A stretch of 64,000 bases of DNA from Diogma glabrata (Eukaryota > Arthropoda > Insecta > Diptera > Cylindrotomidae), in contig OY856188.1 in NCBI GenBank assembly GCA_963693315.1, positions 161,115,058 to 161,179,057 on the forward strand, read 5' to 3'. A program made the translations under genes and the position numbers. Positions 1-10,876 of the stretch are shown in pieces. The notes below the pieces were generated by a model. The model was not told where the DNA came from and did no database searches. It worked only from the letters and a program-made list of their open reading frames with translations. Each line of letters starts with the position of its first letter. Within the stretch, counting starts at the first letter, position 1.

Positions 1-1290
1 ACCTGAATTAACAAGTAGGTCACGGATCATAAAAGAAATAAATGGAGATAATTAGTGAGTAAATCAAGTCTTGGTACTAGTAAAACAGGAAAGCAACGTA
101 AACATGAGAAAGAGACCAGATCCGCATCAAGACATCTGCGCAAACTTAAACTAACAACTTGGAGGATATCATATTTGTCGATGAAGAAGTGGAGAATGCA
201 ATAAGGAATATTAAGTCCTCAAAAGCTATAGGACCCGACGACATCTCAGCCATCATGCTCAAACACATTGGACCCAAAGGATTGAACTACCACACTACTA
301 CACTCAATTCATCTTTAAATACTCTTCAGATACCAAATATCTGGAAAACGGGCAGAAACAGCCCCATTTTAAAACCTAGAAAACCTGAAGAAATGGCAAA
401 ATCCTAGACTAATCTCTATCCTATCATCGGTCGCAAAACTGATTGAAGCACTTCTGCTTCCTTAGCTGACTAGATCATGCAACTTGGCGCCACACCAACA
501 TAGCTGCCGGCAAGCAAATAGTACAACTACCGCGCTTTACAGAATACAAAACCAGATTAGATGGTCTGAACCAAAAACAAACATGTGCGAGAACAATTTT
601 AGTTGCACTCGACCTATCAAAAGCTTTCGACACAATGTCGCACGCCGCACTTCTGAATGATATCTTTAAAACAAATTTGCCAGGTTTAATAAAGCGCTGT
701 TTGTGCAACTACCTTAAAGGACGCTAAACATACGTTGAGTTCCGTAACTGCAAGTCCCAGATTAGAGAGCTAAGACGAGGACTTCCACAAGAGTTCTCTC
801 ACCGTCATTATTCAATCTCTACCTAAGCAGATTGTCTACCCCACCAGAAGGAATAACCATCACGTCATATGTAGACGACTGCTTGTAACAGGAAATAACC
901 TGCAACAACTCACAAATATCCTAAACACCTACCTTAATATTCGGAATGATTTTTAGGTTTAAAATCAGAAAACTAAAACTTTTCATCGAAAAATCCACTT
1001 CTACACTTTTCACCACATGAACGAAGTAGATAAATTCAACACTAAGCATCTGTATTGCCAACATACTTATTCCAACAGTAAAAAATCCAAGAGTGTTGGG
1101 GTAAGTTTTCACCCACTTCTTAAATTCAATGCTCATGCACAACAAGTAAACTCTAGATTGAAACACAGGAATAATGCATTGAAAGCACTAGCGGGTCATG
1201 GGGCAAAGATAAACATACCATAATAACAACTTACAAAACAATAGGAAGACCTGTTATAAACTATGCTGCACGCATATGGACACTAGGGTT
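1..1290 (+). pseudogene. Decayed jockey-like reverse transcriptase fragment (copy 1)
   Basis: This is a broken plus-strand copy of the same non-LTR family found better preserved at 52780-56296. The clearest part is 159-407, where the peptide carries SKAIGPDDISAIMLKHIGPK, the RT fingers region before motif A. Further matches follow in shifting frames: a motif A piece near 600-640 (ALDLSKAFDTMSH-like), the region of the PQG motif near 780, and the thumb or connection segment at 1100-1200 (PLLKFNAHAQQVNSRLK). The match starts around 90-160 and stops near 1285 (NYAARIW instead of NYAAPIWTPQ), so both the endonuclease end and the C-terminal third are missing. Many stops and indels make it non-functional. 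It may continue left of the window. Confidence 0.85.
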
Positions 1291-1364
1291 ATGATTTTTT
1301 GACATTTTTCATCAAAACTACTTTCCTGTACTTAAATTCGATGAACTTTTATGTGCATGCTATA

Positions 1365-1915
1365 ATGCCCGATTTATAGTCGGTAACGTTAACTTAACGT
1401 TAACTTTAACTTAACCGTAACTTAAGACAATACAAAATTTTGATTTATAGTCGGTAAGAAATTACGTATTCTTTGACGTTTGATTTGATATTAATTTTGG
1501 GTTTGTAATCAATTTTATAAATCATATCAATTCTTTAAAGCAATAAAGTGATATTAAAATCAAAATTTAAAATAATGAAATCAAAATAAACATTTAATAC
1601 AAAATTTAAAATAAAAAAATTCATTTTCATATTAATTTCATGCCGAAATTTGGCTTTAATATCGCTCTTTTTATATCCTTTACATTTCTTAATGAATAAA
1701 ATTTTATTTTTATGAACACTTTAAATTAAATTTAAGTTTTCTTTAGTATTTATAATAAACGTCAATAAATCCTTAACAAAATCTTTAAGATAGAATGAAA
1801 TGAACTTTACGTTACGTTAACGTTATGTTTACGTCACCGACTATAAATGCTCTAATGCATTTTCATACATTTGTACTTTACGTTAAGTTAAAGTTACCGA
1901 CTATAAATCGGGCAT
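1365..1915. mobile_element. MITE-like element with multi-part inverted ends
   Basis: The left end reads ATGCCCGATTTATAGTCGGT and the right end is its inverse complement, ending CGGGCAT. A second inner inverted pair lies at about 1441-1460 (GATTTATAGTCGGTAAG) and 1834-1852 (CACCGACTATAAAT). Both ends are rich in GTTAAC/TTAACG strings that can pair with each other. The interior is AT-rich and has no coding capacity. About 550 bp with long inverted ends and no ORF fits a MITE. I could not fix a target-site duplication; the flanks are TATA on the left and AAGTA on the right. Confidence 0.65.
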
Positions 1916-3831
1916 AAGTATTTTAATAAAAAAAATTAAACTTCACCCCGACAAGAAAAATCCAATTTTTTTTTTTTATAATTGTCGAAAAATACACTGA
2001 ATTTTAGTAATTGACAATACAAATACCTAATGAAACGTATATTAAAATCTCTACTGTTGGTTGGTGGTTTTTACTATTTAATTTTAATGAGAGATTAATG
2101 TGGTTTTCGTTTGGTAAGTTGAATAAAAAAAATTCGATTTTTTTATCAAAGATATTTTTTTTTTCAAATTTGAAATTTTAGCAAGATTTACCACCCATTT
2201 CGATCAAGTCCCGTTCACTAATACCAATTAAAGTGAAATTTCATATCTGTCAATAGAGTTTTTTCTTTAAACTATAAATCGTTGTATTGCTGCATGTAAT
2301 CTGTCATATGATAATAAGAAATCAGTAATTATGTATTAAAATTTACTGCAAAAATAATAAAAATGCAAATATAGTAAAAGCAACTTAAAGACAACGCAAA
2401 ACAATCTTGATTTGCAAGAAATAACAATTTTTTTAAGTTTTCGAAGTATCAAGTTTTATCGGGAAAAGGGTCTATTGCATTCATTTTTATTTTATTGTAA
2501 AATTAAAATAATATGTTTGGAAATGTCATTTTTGCACTAACACAACCAAATTAAAAAAAAAGCTAATTTCAATTTCGTTTGGTCACGAAATCTAGATTTT
2601 TTTTTGATTAAATCTGACGTACCAAACTCAAACCACATAAGGTTCAATTCGAGAATTTTGTCGAATTTTGATAAGCAAAGCTTCGAGAATGTACAAAATG
2701 TGCTCGAATGGTCTAGATGTTCCAACAGATGTTCAAGTCAGTTAATCCAATGTTTACAGACAGAAGCAACAATGTTAAAGGACAAATTTAAAATCGACCT
2801 AAAATTGGAAGAATGGTCTCTGAGTTTTGACAAACATATAGAAACATATAGGCGATATGAAAATATAGAAAACACTAGAAAAATATAGAAAATAGAAATA
2901 TAGAATAAAATAGAAATATGGAAAACGCTAGAAAAATAGAAAATCTAGAAAACGCTGAATATTGAATTGTTTTAAAGAACTAGAGAAAAGAGATCAAATT
3001 TGATGTGTTACGTTTAGAAGTGGAGAGCATAACCGAAGGAATAGTTAATCGTTGAATTTGATATATGAGAAGCAATCAGAATCATAGTCGCTACCACGTT
3101 AACACTGGAAGGATAAGAAAAAGAAAAAGGATTTGATTTACCCTTTTTATTAGTTGCGAGCACCATGTTTTGAAGAGGCCTTCGATTAGCAATGGATGAA
3201 AGGATTGTAGGTAGCGTAAAATCTCCAAATATTGAATATCTTTTCGATTCAGATCTAATAATAAGATACAACGAATTGAAAGAACGTTTTGTGAATGAAG
3301 TGTAAATTGGTGATAAATCTAGATAGAGAGATGACATAACATTTTTTTCCCGCTTGCACGAATTTTCAGCTGCCAAACATTAGCTAGGCTAGATAGAATT
3401 CAAGGGCTAAGGGCTTTGCGATTCTGGCATTTGTTGTGATACTCTCGATAGCATAGCTCTCGATATTGTTTAGTAGAAGAGTTTGTTCATTTATACCGTA
3501 TGAATATTCTGATTTTTGGTTTTTAAATCAAATGTATAACAAGAATGATTTCAACATATTAAATATTACATTTACAACCATATAAAACAAAATTTGCAAA
3601 TTTTCAAAAATAACTGGATAAAAGAGCCTTCAGAAATTAATATACAAAGGAGCAAATAGAGTGTAGAACGCGCAATAAAAATCATGCAATATTTGTATGA
3701 AAAGTGCAATAATTTACAATTAAGATTTATTTTGAGCAATAAAACTACCATAATCCTATTGATCATAATTAACACTTTTATGAATTTTAATAAAGATATA
3801 CAAATGAATACTTAAATAAGTTGCGTTATTT
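1916..3831. other. AT-rich stretch without a recognised gene
   Basis: Poly(A)/poly(T)-rich DNA. Two modest open frames exist, 2604-2888 on plus and 3014-3376 on minus. Neither shows a motif or composition I recognise, and 2870-2960 is a degenerate AGAAAATAGAAATAT-type low-complexity run that creates part of the first frame. I see no RNA gene here. Confidence 0.6.
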
Positions 3832-3946
3832 TTAACTTCCCGATTGGGAAGTTATTGTTTTTGGGTCGATTTTCGAAATCGGAATTTTTATGATATCTTT
3901 ACGTTTCATTACCTCCTGAAGCTGTTTAGACTATTTTTAGCTGGCA

Positions 3947-3949
<3 letters not shown>

Positions 3950-3992
<43 letters not shown>
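3950..3992. repeat. (GT)n microsatellite
   Basis: About twenty uninterrupted GT dinucleotides inside copy 1 of the dispersed repeat. The paralogous spot in copy 2 (about 4651-4680) has only a short, interrupted GT run, so the array expanded after the copies separated. Confidence 0.95.
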
Positions 3993-3994
<2 letters not shown>

Positions 3995-4301
3995 CGCTGT
4001 GTGGGGAATTGTTGCCCAACGCTTTCTCAACAACGGAAGGGTCGATTTTAACGAAAATGGTCCCAATCGATGTATCTTGTCGTAACTTAGAGCCCAGTCC
4101 TTTTCTAGGGAAATTAAATCATTTGTTTTTTAGTGGTTTCCAAAAAACTGAAAATCATCTCTTGCAAATATCATGAGATTAAATAATGCTATCGAGGTCA
4201 TGAAGCTTCCATATTGTTTGTTATCATGTCAGACATTTATAATGAGGTTTGTATAAACAATTGCTATCTTAGTTTTTGACATTTTTAACAAAATGGGAAA
4301 A

Positions 4302-4372
4302 AACTATTATTATTATATATATATATATTATTATTATATTATATATTATTATTATATTATTGTTATTATTAT
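4302..4372. repeat. Degenerate (TAT)n/(TA)n run
   Basis: Imperfect TTA/TAT/TA simple repeat inside copy 1 of the dispersed repeat. Confidence 0.9.
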
Positions 4373-4552
4373 TGTGTTATTTTCTTTATGCAAACACATG
4401 ATATCTGGATGAAACTTTTGTATGTAAATGAGCTGCAAACGCATCCGGGTTTACTTGAATATAAAAAACCTGAGTTATTTTCTAAATTTGACAAAAATTT
4501 AAATTTTTTTTGGTCAGAGGTTCGAGAGTAGATTACCTGGTCAACTGTTTAT

Positions 4553-5826
4553 TAACTTCCCGGTAGGAGAAGTTATTGTTTTTGGGTCGATTTTCGAAAT
4601 CTTTATAATATCTTTACGTTTCAAGACCCCCTCAAGCTGTTTAGGCTAGTATGTATGTGTGTGTGGGTATGTGCGTGTGTATCATCGTAAGTGGACGAAA
4701 ATTTGTCCAACGCTTTCTCAACAACGGATCATCCGATTTAAACTTCAATGGTCACAATCGATATATCTTGGCGTAACTTACAGCCCAGTCCTTTTCTAAT
4801 GAAATCATTTATTTTTTAGGGGTTTCCAAAAAACTGAAAATCATCTCTTGCAAATATTACGAGAATAAATAATGCTATTAAGGAGTGCGTTCGAGAACTT
4901 AATGAGATCTCATTTTCATTAAATATTTAATGAACCTATCAAAAAACGCGATGTTCATTTAGTATTCGAACGAATTTCATTTAATGCATATAATGTCAAA
5001 TTTGAAAAATTTTGACACTTCTATGAATAAATAAACGAAATGTTGGAGTATAAAAGTTATAATCAAATTAAAATCTTACTCCTTGTTAATGCATTATTTT
5101 TCAATTACTTCCGTCGTAATTAAATTTATTTTAAAAATTTTCAAAAACAAATTCAATTTTAAGATTATAACTAACTCGAAAACTTTACGGAATCTGCAGT
5201 TTGAGACTGGTGATTGAATTGGTTGCAAAAACTTATTCATTAATTTTATTTTCAATCGTTAAATGTAATTGGTAATAGGAGCTGTTGGTTTTATCTCTCA
5301 CTAATTTCAAAATTTTCATCCATTTTGTTTATATTTTTCAATTGAGAATTAATTATTATATATAAGATTAATTCCTTAATTCATTATAATACAATTAATT
5401 CGTAATACCCAATTTGCTAAATTAATTAAAAATTTAAATGAAATCGGTTTTTCAAGTTCTCGAACGCTGTCATCTGTCATTCATTAAATTATTTATTAAA
5501 TGGTTAATATCTCATTTAGTAATCGAACGCACTCCAGATCATTTACCTCCCATTTTGTTTGTCATCATGTCAGCCATTTATAATGACATTTGTATAAACA
5601 ATTGCTATCTTACTTTTTGAGTTTTTTTAAGAAAATTTAAAAAATAGGTGTTATTTTCATTACGCAAACGCATGAGAACTTGATGAAACCTTTGAATTAA
5701 AATGAGCTGCAAACGCATCCGGGTTTATTTGAATATGGAAAATATGCTATTTTGAATGAGCTATTTTCAAAATTTGGCAAAGGAGTCGGGGAGGATGTCT
5801 GTGGTTCGTTGAACAACTGTTTTTTT
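4553..5826 (+). repeat. Dispersed repeat, tandem copy 2, interrupted by a MITE
   Basis: Second head-to-tail unit of the 3832-4552 repeat. It matches copy 1 from the ACTTCCCG opening to AATAATGCTATT at 4880, is interrupted by the inverted-repeat element 4882-5535, then resumes with GATCATTTACCTCCCATTTT and the GAGCTGCAAACGCATCCGGG landmark at 5702. Copy 1 therefore gives the uninterrupted version. Confidence 0.8.
4882..5535. mobile_element. MITE with GGAGTGCGTTCGA inverted ends
   Basis: The ends are GGAGTGCGTTCGAGAACTTA on the left and, on the right, a sequence ending CGAACGCACTCC. Inner segments (AATGAGATCTCATT-like, TTCATTTAGTATTCGAACG and CATTTAGTAATCGAACG) form further inverted matches, so most of the outer 100 bp on each side can pair. 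At 654 bp with no ORF it is non-autonomous. Insertion is shown independently by the break in copy 2 of the surrounding repeat. No convincing target-site duplication is visible. Confidence 0.8.
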
Positions 5827-6855
5827 TAGACTTCAATAACACTCAGTCCTGACATTTAATTTTGTTGAAACTTAGAGCATAAGGTTATTGTAATGTTTAT
5901 AGCAGTTTTGCAACTTGTCACTTTCGGTTAAAAAACTTTATCCTATTCTTTAATATATCACAACAACAGCCACAGTTATTAAGTGTTTTTGCCGAATGTT
6001 TGGTAAAACTTTTTAGTTGACATGAGATAGAACAAATTTGCTTTTGAGATGTCTTGTATATAGTGGTCGTCGTTCATCAAACAAATGCTGACCTTTTATC
6101 TTATCATAAGGTTAGGTTGTTGTGTTGGAGATCATTTTTGAACAAACGTAACTATGTATTTATTTTACTTTTGTGTAAGCATACAATAAAAGCATATATT
6201 TAAAAATAAAGTTACTTGTTTTTCACATTGACCAGTAAAAATGTTCATTAAAACCCAAGGAAAAAAATCTACCTAAGTATCTACCCGGGTAGATATTGTT
6301 TTCTTGCGTAAAAAAAACATAAAAATCAAAAATAAGTGTTAAAAGAAAGTCCTAAATTCCTAAATATTTTTCTTTCAGATTTTGCGAAATAAATTTAAAA
6401 ATTAGTCACATAGCTGAACAGGCATGATGATTGGTTAAAAACTCATAAAGTTATTGAATTACAAAAACCGTGATATCTACCGGGGTAGATACTGTTCACG
6501 CAAAGGTTAAACTGACTGTACACTAGCCATTTTCCAGATTGCGACCAAAAATTCCTTTCATATATGATAAATAGAAGATTTTTGCATTCGCTTTTTGCAT
6601 TGGCTCTCAGCTATGTTTAAAATGGGTCTTGGCCGGTAAGACAATTATATTTTCAGAGAAACCGTTTAAAATACCTCTAAAACTCTCCAAATTCGTAGGT
6701 TTATAGTCACATACATGACGGAGATTTGCTTTTAAATATTGAGTAATTTGTATATTTATATGTGTGAAGATCTAATAACGATGTGATTAACCTAAAGGCT
6801 TCAATACGTTATATTGTACCAATTACCAAGTAAGGTGCATTTGTGAAAAACTTAT
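5827..6855. other. AT-rich spacer with an 18-bp palindrome
   Basis: No gene recognised. 6278-6295 (TATCTACCCGGGTAGATA) is a perfect palindrome, and a weaker relative, ATCTACCGGGGTAGAT, lies at about 6475-6490. No other structure is evident. Confidence 0.5.
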
Positions 6856-7522
6856 TGTTATGGTTTTAACAAAATCATAAGGAAATGTAACATTAAATTC
6901 TATTTAATTCAACATAAGTGAAGGCAAACTGTAAAAAATTACGAAATAAAATTCGTAATGATCATCATCATCATCAATGATTATAAAACGCAGTAGTTGT
7001 TTTTCTTAGGGAGGTGTAAAATAATTTTTTTGTGGATTTGTTTTCTATAACCTTTTTTGCAGTTAGCAGATACACCATATTCGTTATTTTGTTTTATGTA
7101 ATATTCTTGAAGAGGTTAGAATAATATCGATTTTTCTGATTTTGCGGTATAGTATTAAAGCAGGTATTTTTAGGCAGAATAATTAATTGTAAACGAAACG
7201 CTGTATCGTGCAAATAAAACCGTGTAAATAGAAGAAGATATTTTTAAACTTAATTGTGAATAAAGTTTAAAGTGTTATTAAGTAGAAATAATGTGCGTAT
7301 TATGTTGGAAGCTGTGAACTGGAAATTTCTACAATCAACCGTTGAAAATTCTGAAGCTGTTGAAAGAATATTCTAGTAAGGAATATTGTTTGCTGTATTG
7401 TTTCCTGTTGTTGTGGAACAATCAATGCGTTGTATACTTAATAAAACCTGGTGTTTGTGCTTACTAATTAGTATTCGAATACAGGAGATTTGAATTCGAA
7501 GTAAGGTTGGAATAACGTAACA
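6856..7522 (+). mobile_element. LTR-like repeat, copy A (possible solo LTR)
   Basis: It begins TGTTATGG and ends CGTAACA, giving TGTTA..TAACA inverted tips of the kind seen on LTRs. It contains an (ATC)n run at about 6960-6978 and an AATAAA near 7260. The same roughly 670-bp layout recurs at 8954-14027. The 4 bases outside are TTAT on the left and ATAT on the right, close to but not an exact 4-bp target duplication. No coding sequence lies inside, so solo LTR is an inference from ends and length; another non-coding repeat is possible. Confidence 0.55.
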
Positions 7523-7529
7523 ATATCAT

Positions 7530-7800
7530 GTAACACCTTGGCCTAGGAATGTCAGATACTCTCATAGGCTGCTCTATACAGCAAAGTGCTTAGTCATCTA
7601 TCTCATCAGTAGTAGAGTTGTGTGTTACCCATTCTTTATTGTGGACATTAAAGTCACAAAGAACTATACATTACGCATTATGAGACTCAGTCAACCTATC
7701 TAGTTTTTCAGATAGGCAAATTGATGTTCTCAACCGCGTTAGGTGTATGAGTAGAACAACAAATATTAAGGAATATCATATTGTTCGTTATACGTTGTAA
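7530..7800 (-). pseudogene. Non-LTR endonuclease (APE-type) fragment
   Basis: On the minus strand near 7640-7680 the frame reads CDFNVHNKEW, the degraded form of the GDFN-H..W motif of APE-type endonucleases of jockey/CR1-like elements. Downstream, RVSDIPRP resembles the P-TR-P/D segment that follows in that domain. The piece is short, with stops, and has no RT part next to it. Confidence 0.5.
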
Positions 7801-8095
7801 ATACGTTCATTGAATCTTGGTTTTAACTAAACCACACTTCTAAATGTAAACAGAATTTTCGTATCAGGTGCGTAGACTCAAAACAGGTTCTTTTAATTAT
7901 AATATTTGTATCTCTACCTTACGATATTTAAAAACACTAATGAAGTCAGACATAAACTGTTCTAATGGTTTGTGCGCCTGATTATATTGAATTATATAAA
8001 TTAGAACAAAGATTCAACTAAAAGATTCAACTACATTTTAAATACTACTAGTAAAACAAATTTTACGTAGTTAAAACAACATTTCGAAAAAATGT

Positions 8096-8465
8096 GAATT
8101 AAGTTAACATAATGTTAATCTCTTGTTACTTTTCACAAATAACATATTTAATAAGTTTAATGAAAAAAAATAAAGAAAACAAGTTATATAATTTTCTTGT
8201 GTGAACTACTTGAAGTGATTGTAATAATATAGAGTAAAACAACGTCTTTTTCACTTCAGAAAATTGTTTTTTTATAATTTAACTGTTACTTTCTATATAT
8301 TCCATATTGTTAGGCCATCTTCTGGAGTAATGGCCAATTTGAAATATATATAGAGTAACAGTAAAATTATAAAAAACTTTGTTTTCTTTATTTTTGTCCA
8401 TTTAACTTATTAAATACGTTGTTTGCGTAAAGTAACAAGAGATTGACATTATGTTATTTGAAAAC
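8096..8465. repeat. Nested inverted repeat
   Basis: The arm at 8096-8182 (AATTAAGTTAACATAATGTT...) pairs with 8379-8465 (...GACATTATGTTATTTGAA). The spacer contains a second inverted pair, 8277-8304 and 8341-8368 (CTGTTACTTTCTATATAT-like and its inverse), around a GGCCAT...ATGGCC centre at about 8311-8333. No ORF. It could be a small fold-back element; the ends are not sharp. Confidence 0.6.
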
Positions 8466-8647
8466 TTACGCCAAGCGCCAACGGCAAACAGTGTTGATTA
8501 TTTTGAATTAAGTTAGCTTTTACATATTGGAAATATGAAAAGTATATTTGAATGAAAGTACAAAAGTAAGATAAAAATAAATTTAAATGTGTTTTTCTTT
8601 ACTACGGATATAGAAGCTGATAAAATTTTTAGGATACGTGATTAATT

Positions 8648-8845
8648 ATATTTCACAGAATTAAGAAATAAAACAACACTTTATGGTTTTAACGGATTAA
8701 ATAAAAGTATAAAATACATTTAAACAGTTTCCGGAAATTTATTACTACATATTTCACAGAATTAAGAAATAAAACAACACCTTATGGTTTAGAGGATTAA
8801 ATAAAAGTATAAAATACATACGGTTTCCGGAAATTTGTTACTAGA
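8648..8845. repeat. Tandem duplication, 101-bp unit
   Basis: Two head-to-tail units, starting at 8648 and 8749. Both run from ATATTTCACAGAATTAAGAA through GGATTAAATAAAAGTATAAA to CGGAAATTTRTTACTA, with a few differences. Confidence 0.9.
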
Positions 8846-9335
8846 TAGCATATAAATTGACTATATCCGATGGAGAAATCAATTTTTAGATATGACAAAT
8901 AAGCATACTCGTTTTGGATATTGACAGATAACTTAGGGAAAAATATAATATATTGTTACGGTTTTAACAAAATCATAACGAAATATCATATAAAAATCTA
9001 TTTAATCCAACATAAGTGAAGCCAAACTGTCTAAACTTACGAAATACAATTCCTAATCATCATCATCATCAATGATTATAAAACGTACATAATTGTTGTT
9101 GTTTTCTTAGAAAGGTCAGAATAATTTTTTTGGTAGATTTGATTTCTATAACCTTTTTTACAGTTAGCTCACAGATACACATTATTCGTTATTTTGTTTT
9201 ATGGCACATTTCCGATAAAAGAGGGTTAGAATAATATCGATTTTTCTAGATCTTACGGAATATTATTTAAGCAGCTATTTTAGGCCGAATGAAATTAATT
9301 GTAAACAAAATCTTGTACCGTGCAAATAAACCGAT

Positions 9336-10876
9336 CTCCAGTGCCATCAATTCTTTAAATTCCGGTACAAAATCTTCTATTCCCCCTATTATTGATGGTG
9401 ATTTAATCGTCAATGATCCCGCAAGAAAAGCTAATTTGTTCGCTGAACGCTTTGCTCTGAACTCCACTGTTTTGGAAACTCCTAAAGAAATACACCAAAT
9501 CTAGTCTTCAAGAGTTAATATGAATGAACTCCACTTCAAACCCAAAATAGTCGCCAAACTTTTAAAAGGGTTAAACATCAACAAAGCCTCAGGAATGGAC
9601 AATATTCCATCCATCATTTTAAAAACCTTTTCTAAAGAACTTGCACCAACTTTGACTAAAATATTCTACCAATGCTACCAATCTGGTATATTTCCCTCGT
9701 GCTGGAAGTTGGCCACTGTCCAGCCCGTCCCCAAAAAGGAACCAAAATCCGATATCTCAAATTATAGGCCAATAGCTTTACTATCGGTCCTATCCAAAGT
9801 CTACGAGCATTATATTAATACACACATTTCAAAATTTCTGGAAGTAAATCATTTAATAGCCGACAGCTAATACGGTTTTCGAAACAAAAGATCAACCACC
9901 GATCTATTAAACTATGTAGCGCATTGTTGGAAAAGCATACTTGATAAAGGTGGTGAAACATATGTTATCGCTTTAGACATCTCCAAGGCATTCGATCGAG
10001 TCTGGCATGCCAACTTGATCCACAAGCTCGTTGCGTATGGTTTTCATCCCAATATTGTGAAGCTGATTAAAAATTTTCTATCCAACCGATACATTTCGGT
10101 CTCCTTAGACGGATTTTCTTCTGAGTCTAAACTAATTAACGCTGGTGTACCTCAAGGCTCAGTATTGTCCCCAACTCTATTTTTGATTTACATCAACGAA
10201 TTGTTGAAAATCACCAGCAACCCAATAAATAGTTTTGCAGATGATAGTCCTCTGCACAAGGTAAAACGCAGGAATGAATTAATCCCGTCCGGAGAGACGC
10301 TGCCATAAACGTGAATAAAGACCTAAAAATGTCGCCGATTGGGGTGACCAAAACCTGGTCAATTTCAACTCTACCAAAACACAGCTGTGTTGATTGTTTC
10401 CAGATTAAAGACCGAGTTCCCCAAAGATTTTTATTCAGTAAGTGTGATGCACCAATAGGTGAATGTAAAAGTATTCGTTTATTGGATGTCACAGTTTCAA
10501 ATGACCTACTCTGGAACGATCATGTAATGGCGATGGCAAAAAGCGCGTCTAAAAATCTCGGCCTCCTAAATAGATGCAAACAAATTTTCACTCCATACCA
10601 ATTGCTCCATGTTTGTAAGTCCTATATTCGTCCCTGTATCGAGTACTGTTGTCAAGTTTGGGGTGCTGCTTCTGTTTCTATCTTGGCCCTCTTGGACTCT
10701 GTTCAAATGCGGGCTTAACGAATTGTGGGTTTTCGAACTTTGACATCAAAACTTGATTCCTACAACATCGTCGCACTGTTGCTGACCTCGTTGTTTTTTA
10801 CAAATATCGTCATCAACAGTGCTCAGATGAAATCAGCAGCATCATGCCTCAAACTTATTCTTACCCCCGTTCCAAA
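9336..10876 (+). pseudogene. CR1-A reverse transcriptase, broken
   Basis: The pieces lie in shifting frames. 9520-9870 carries LNINKASGMDNIPSIILK and SNYRPIALLSVLSKVYEHYI; then a TAA replaces the expected Q or E before YGFRNKRSTTDL. Motif A is seen as VIALDISKAFDRVWHANLI near 9966-10020, motif B as INAGVPQGSVLSPTLFLIYI (10136-10195), and motif C as INSFADDS (10226-10250, FADD variant of YADD). After about 10260 a frameshift leads to the thumb-like piece LLNRCKQIFTPYQLLHVCKS and IRPCIEYCCQVWG. The catalytic aspartates survive, but the frame is interrupted repeatedly, so it is inactive. Confidence 0.85.

Larger units (their letters stand above)
3832..4552 (+). repeat. Dispersed repeat, tandem copy 1
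   Basis: It opens with ACTTCCCGATTGGGAAGTTA followed by TTTTGGGTCGATTTTCGAAA. The same opening recurs at 4555, and the later landmarks (CAACGCTTTCTCAACAACGG, CAAATCATCTCTTGCAAAT-like, GAGCTGCAAACGCATCCGGG) occur in the same order in the next unit, so the two are head to tail. The unit is about 720 bp. No protein is encoded: the open frame at 3844-4176 is largely translation of a GT microsatellite. Confidence 0.8.

Noticed and set aside
2604..3376. Two open frames, plus 94 and minus 120 residues
   Set aside because: No recognisable domain, next to low-complexity AGAAAATA DNA, no conserved partner in the window. I cannot support a gene.
3844..4176. Open frame with a Cys-Val run
   Set aside because: The run is translation of the (GT)n microsatellite in a dispersed non-coding repeat.
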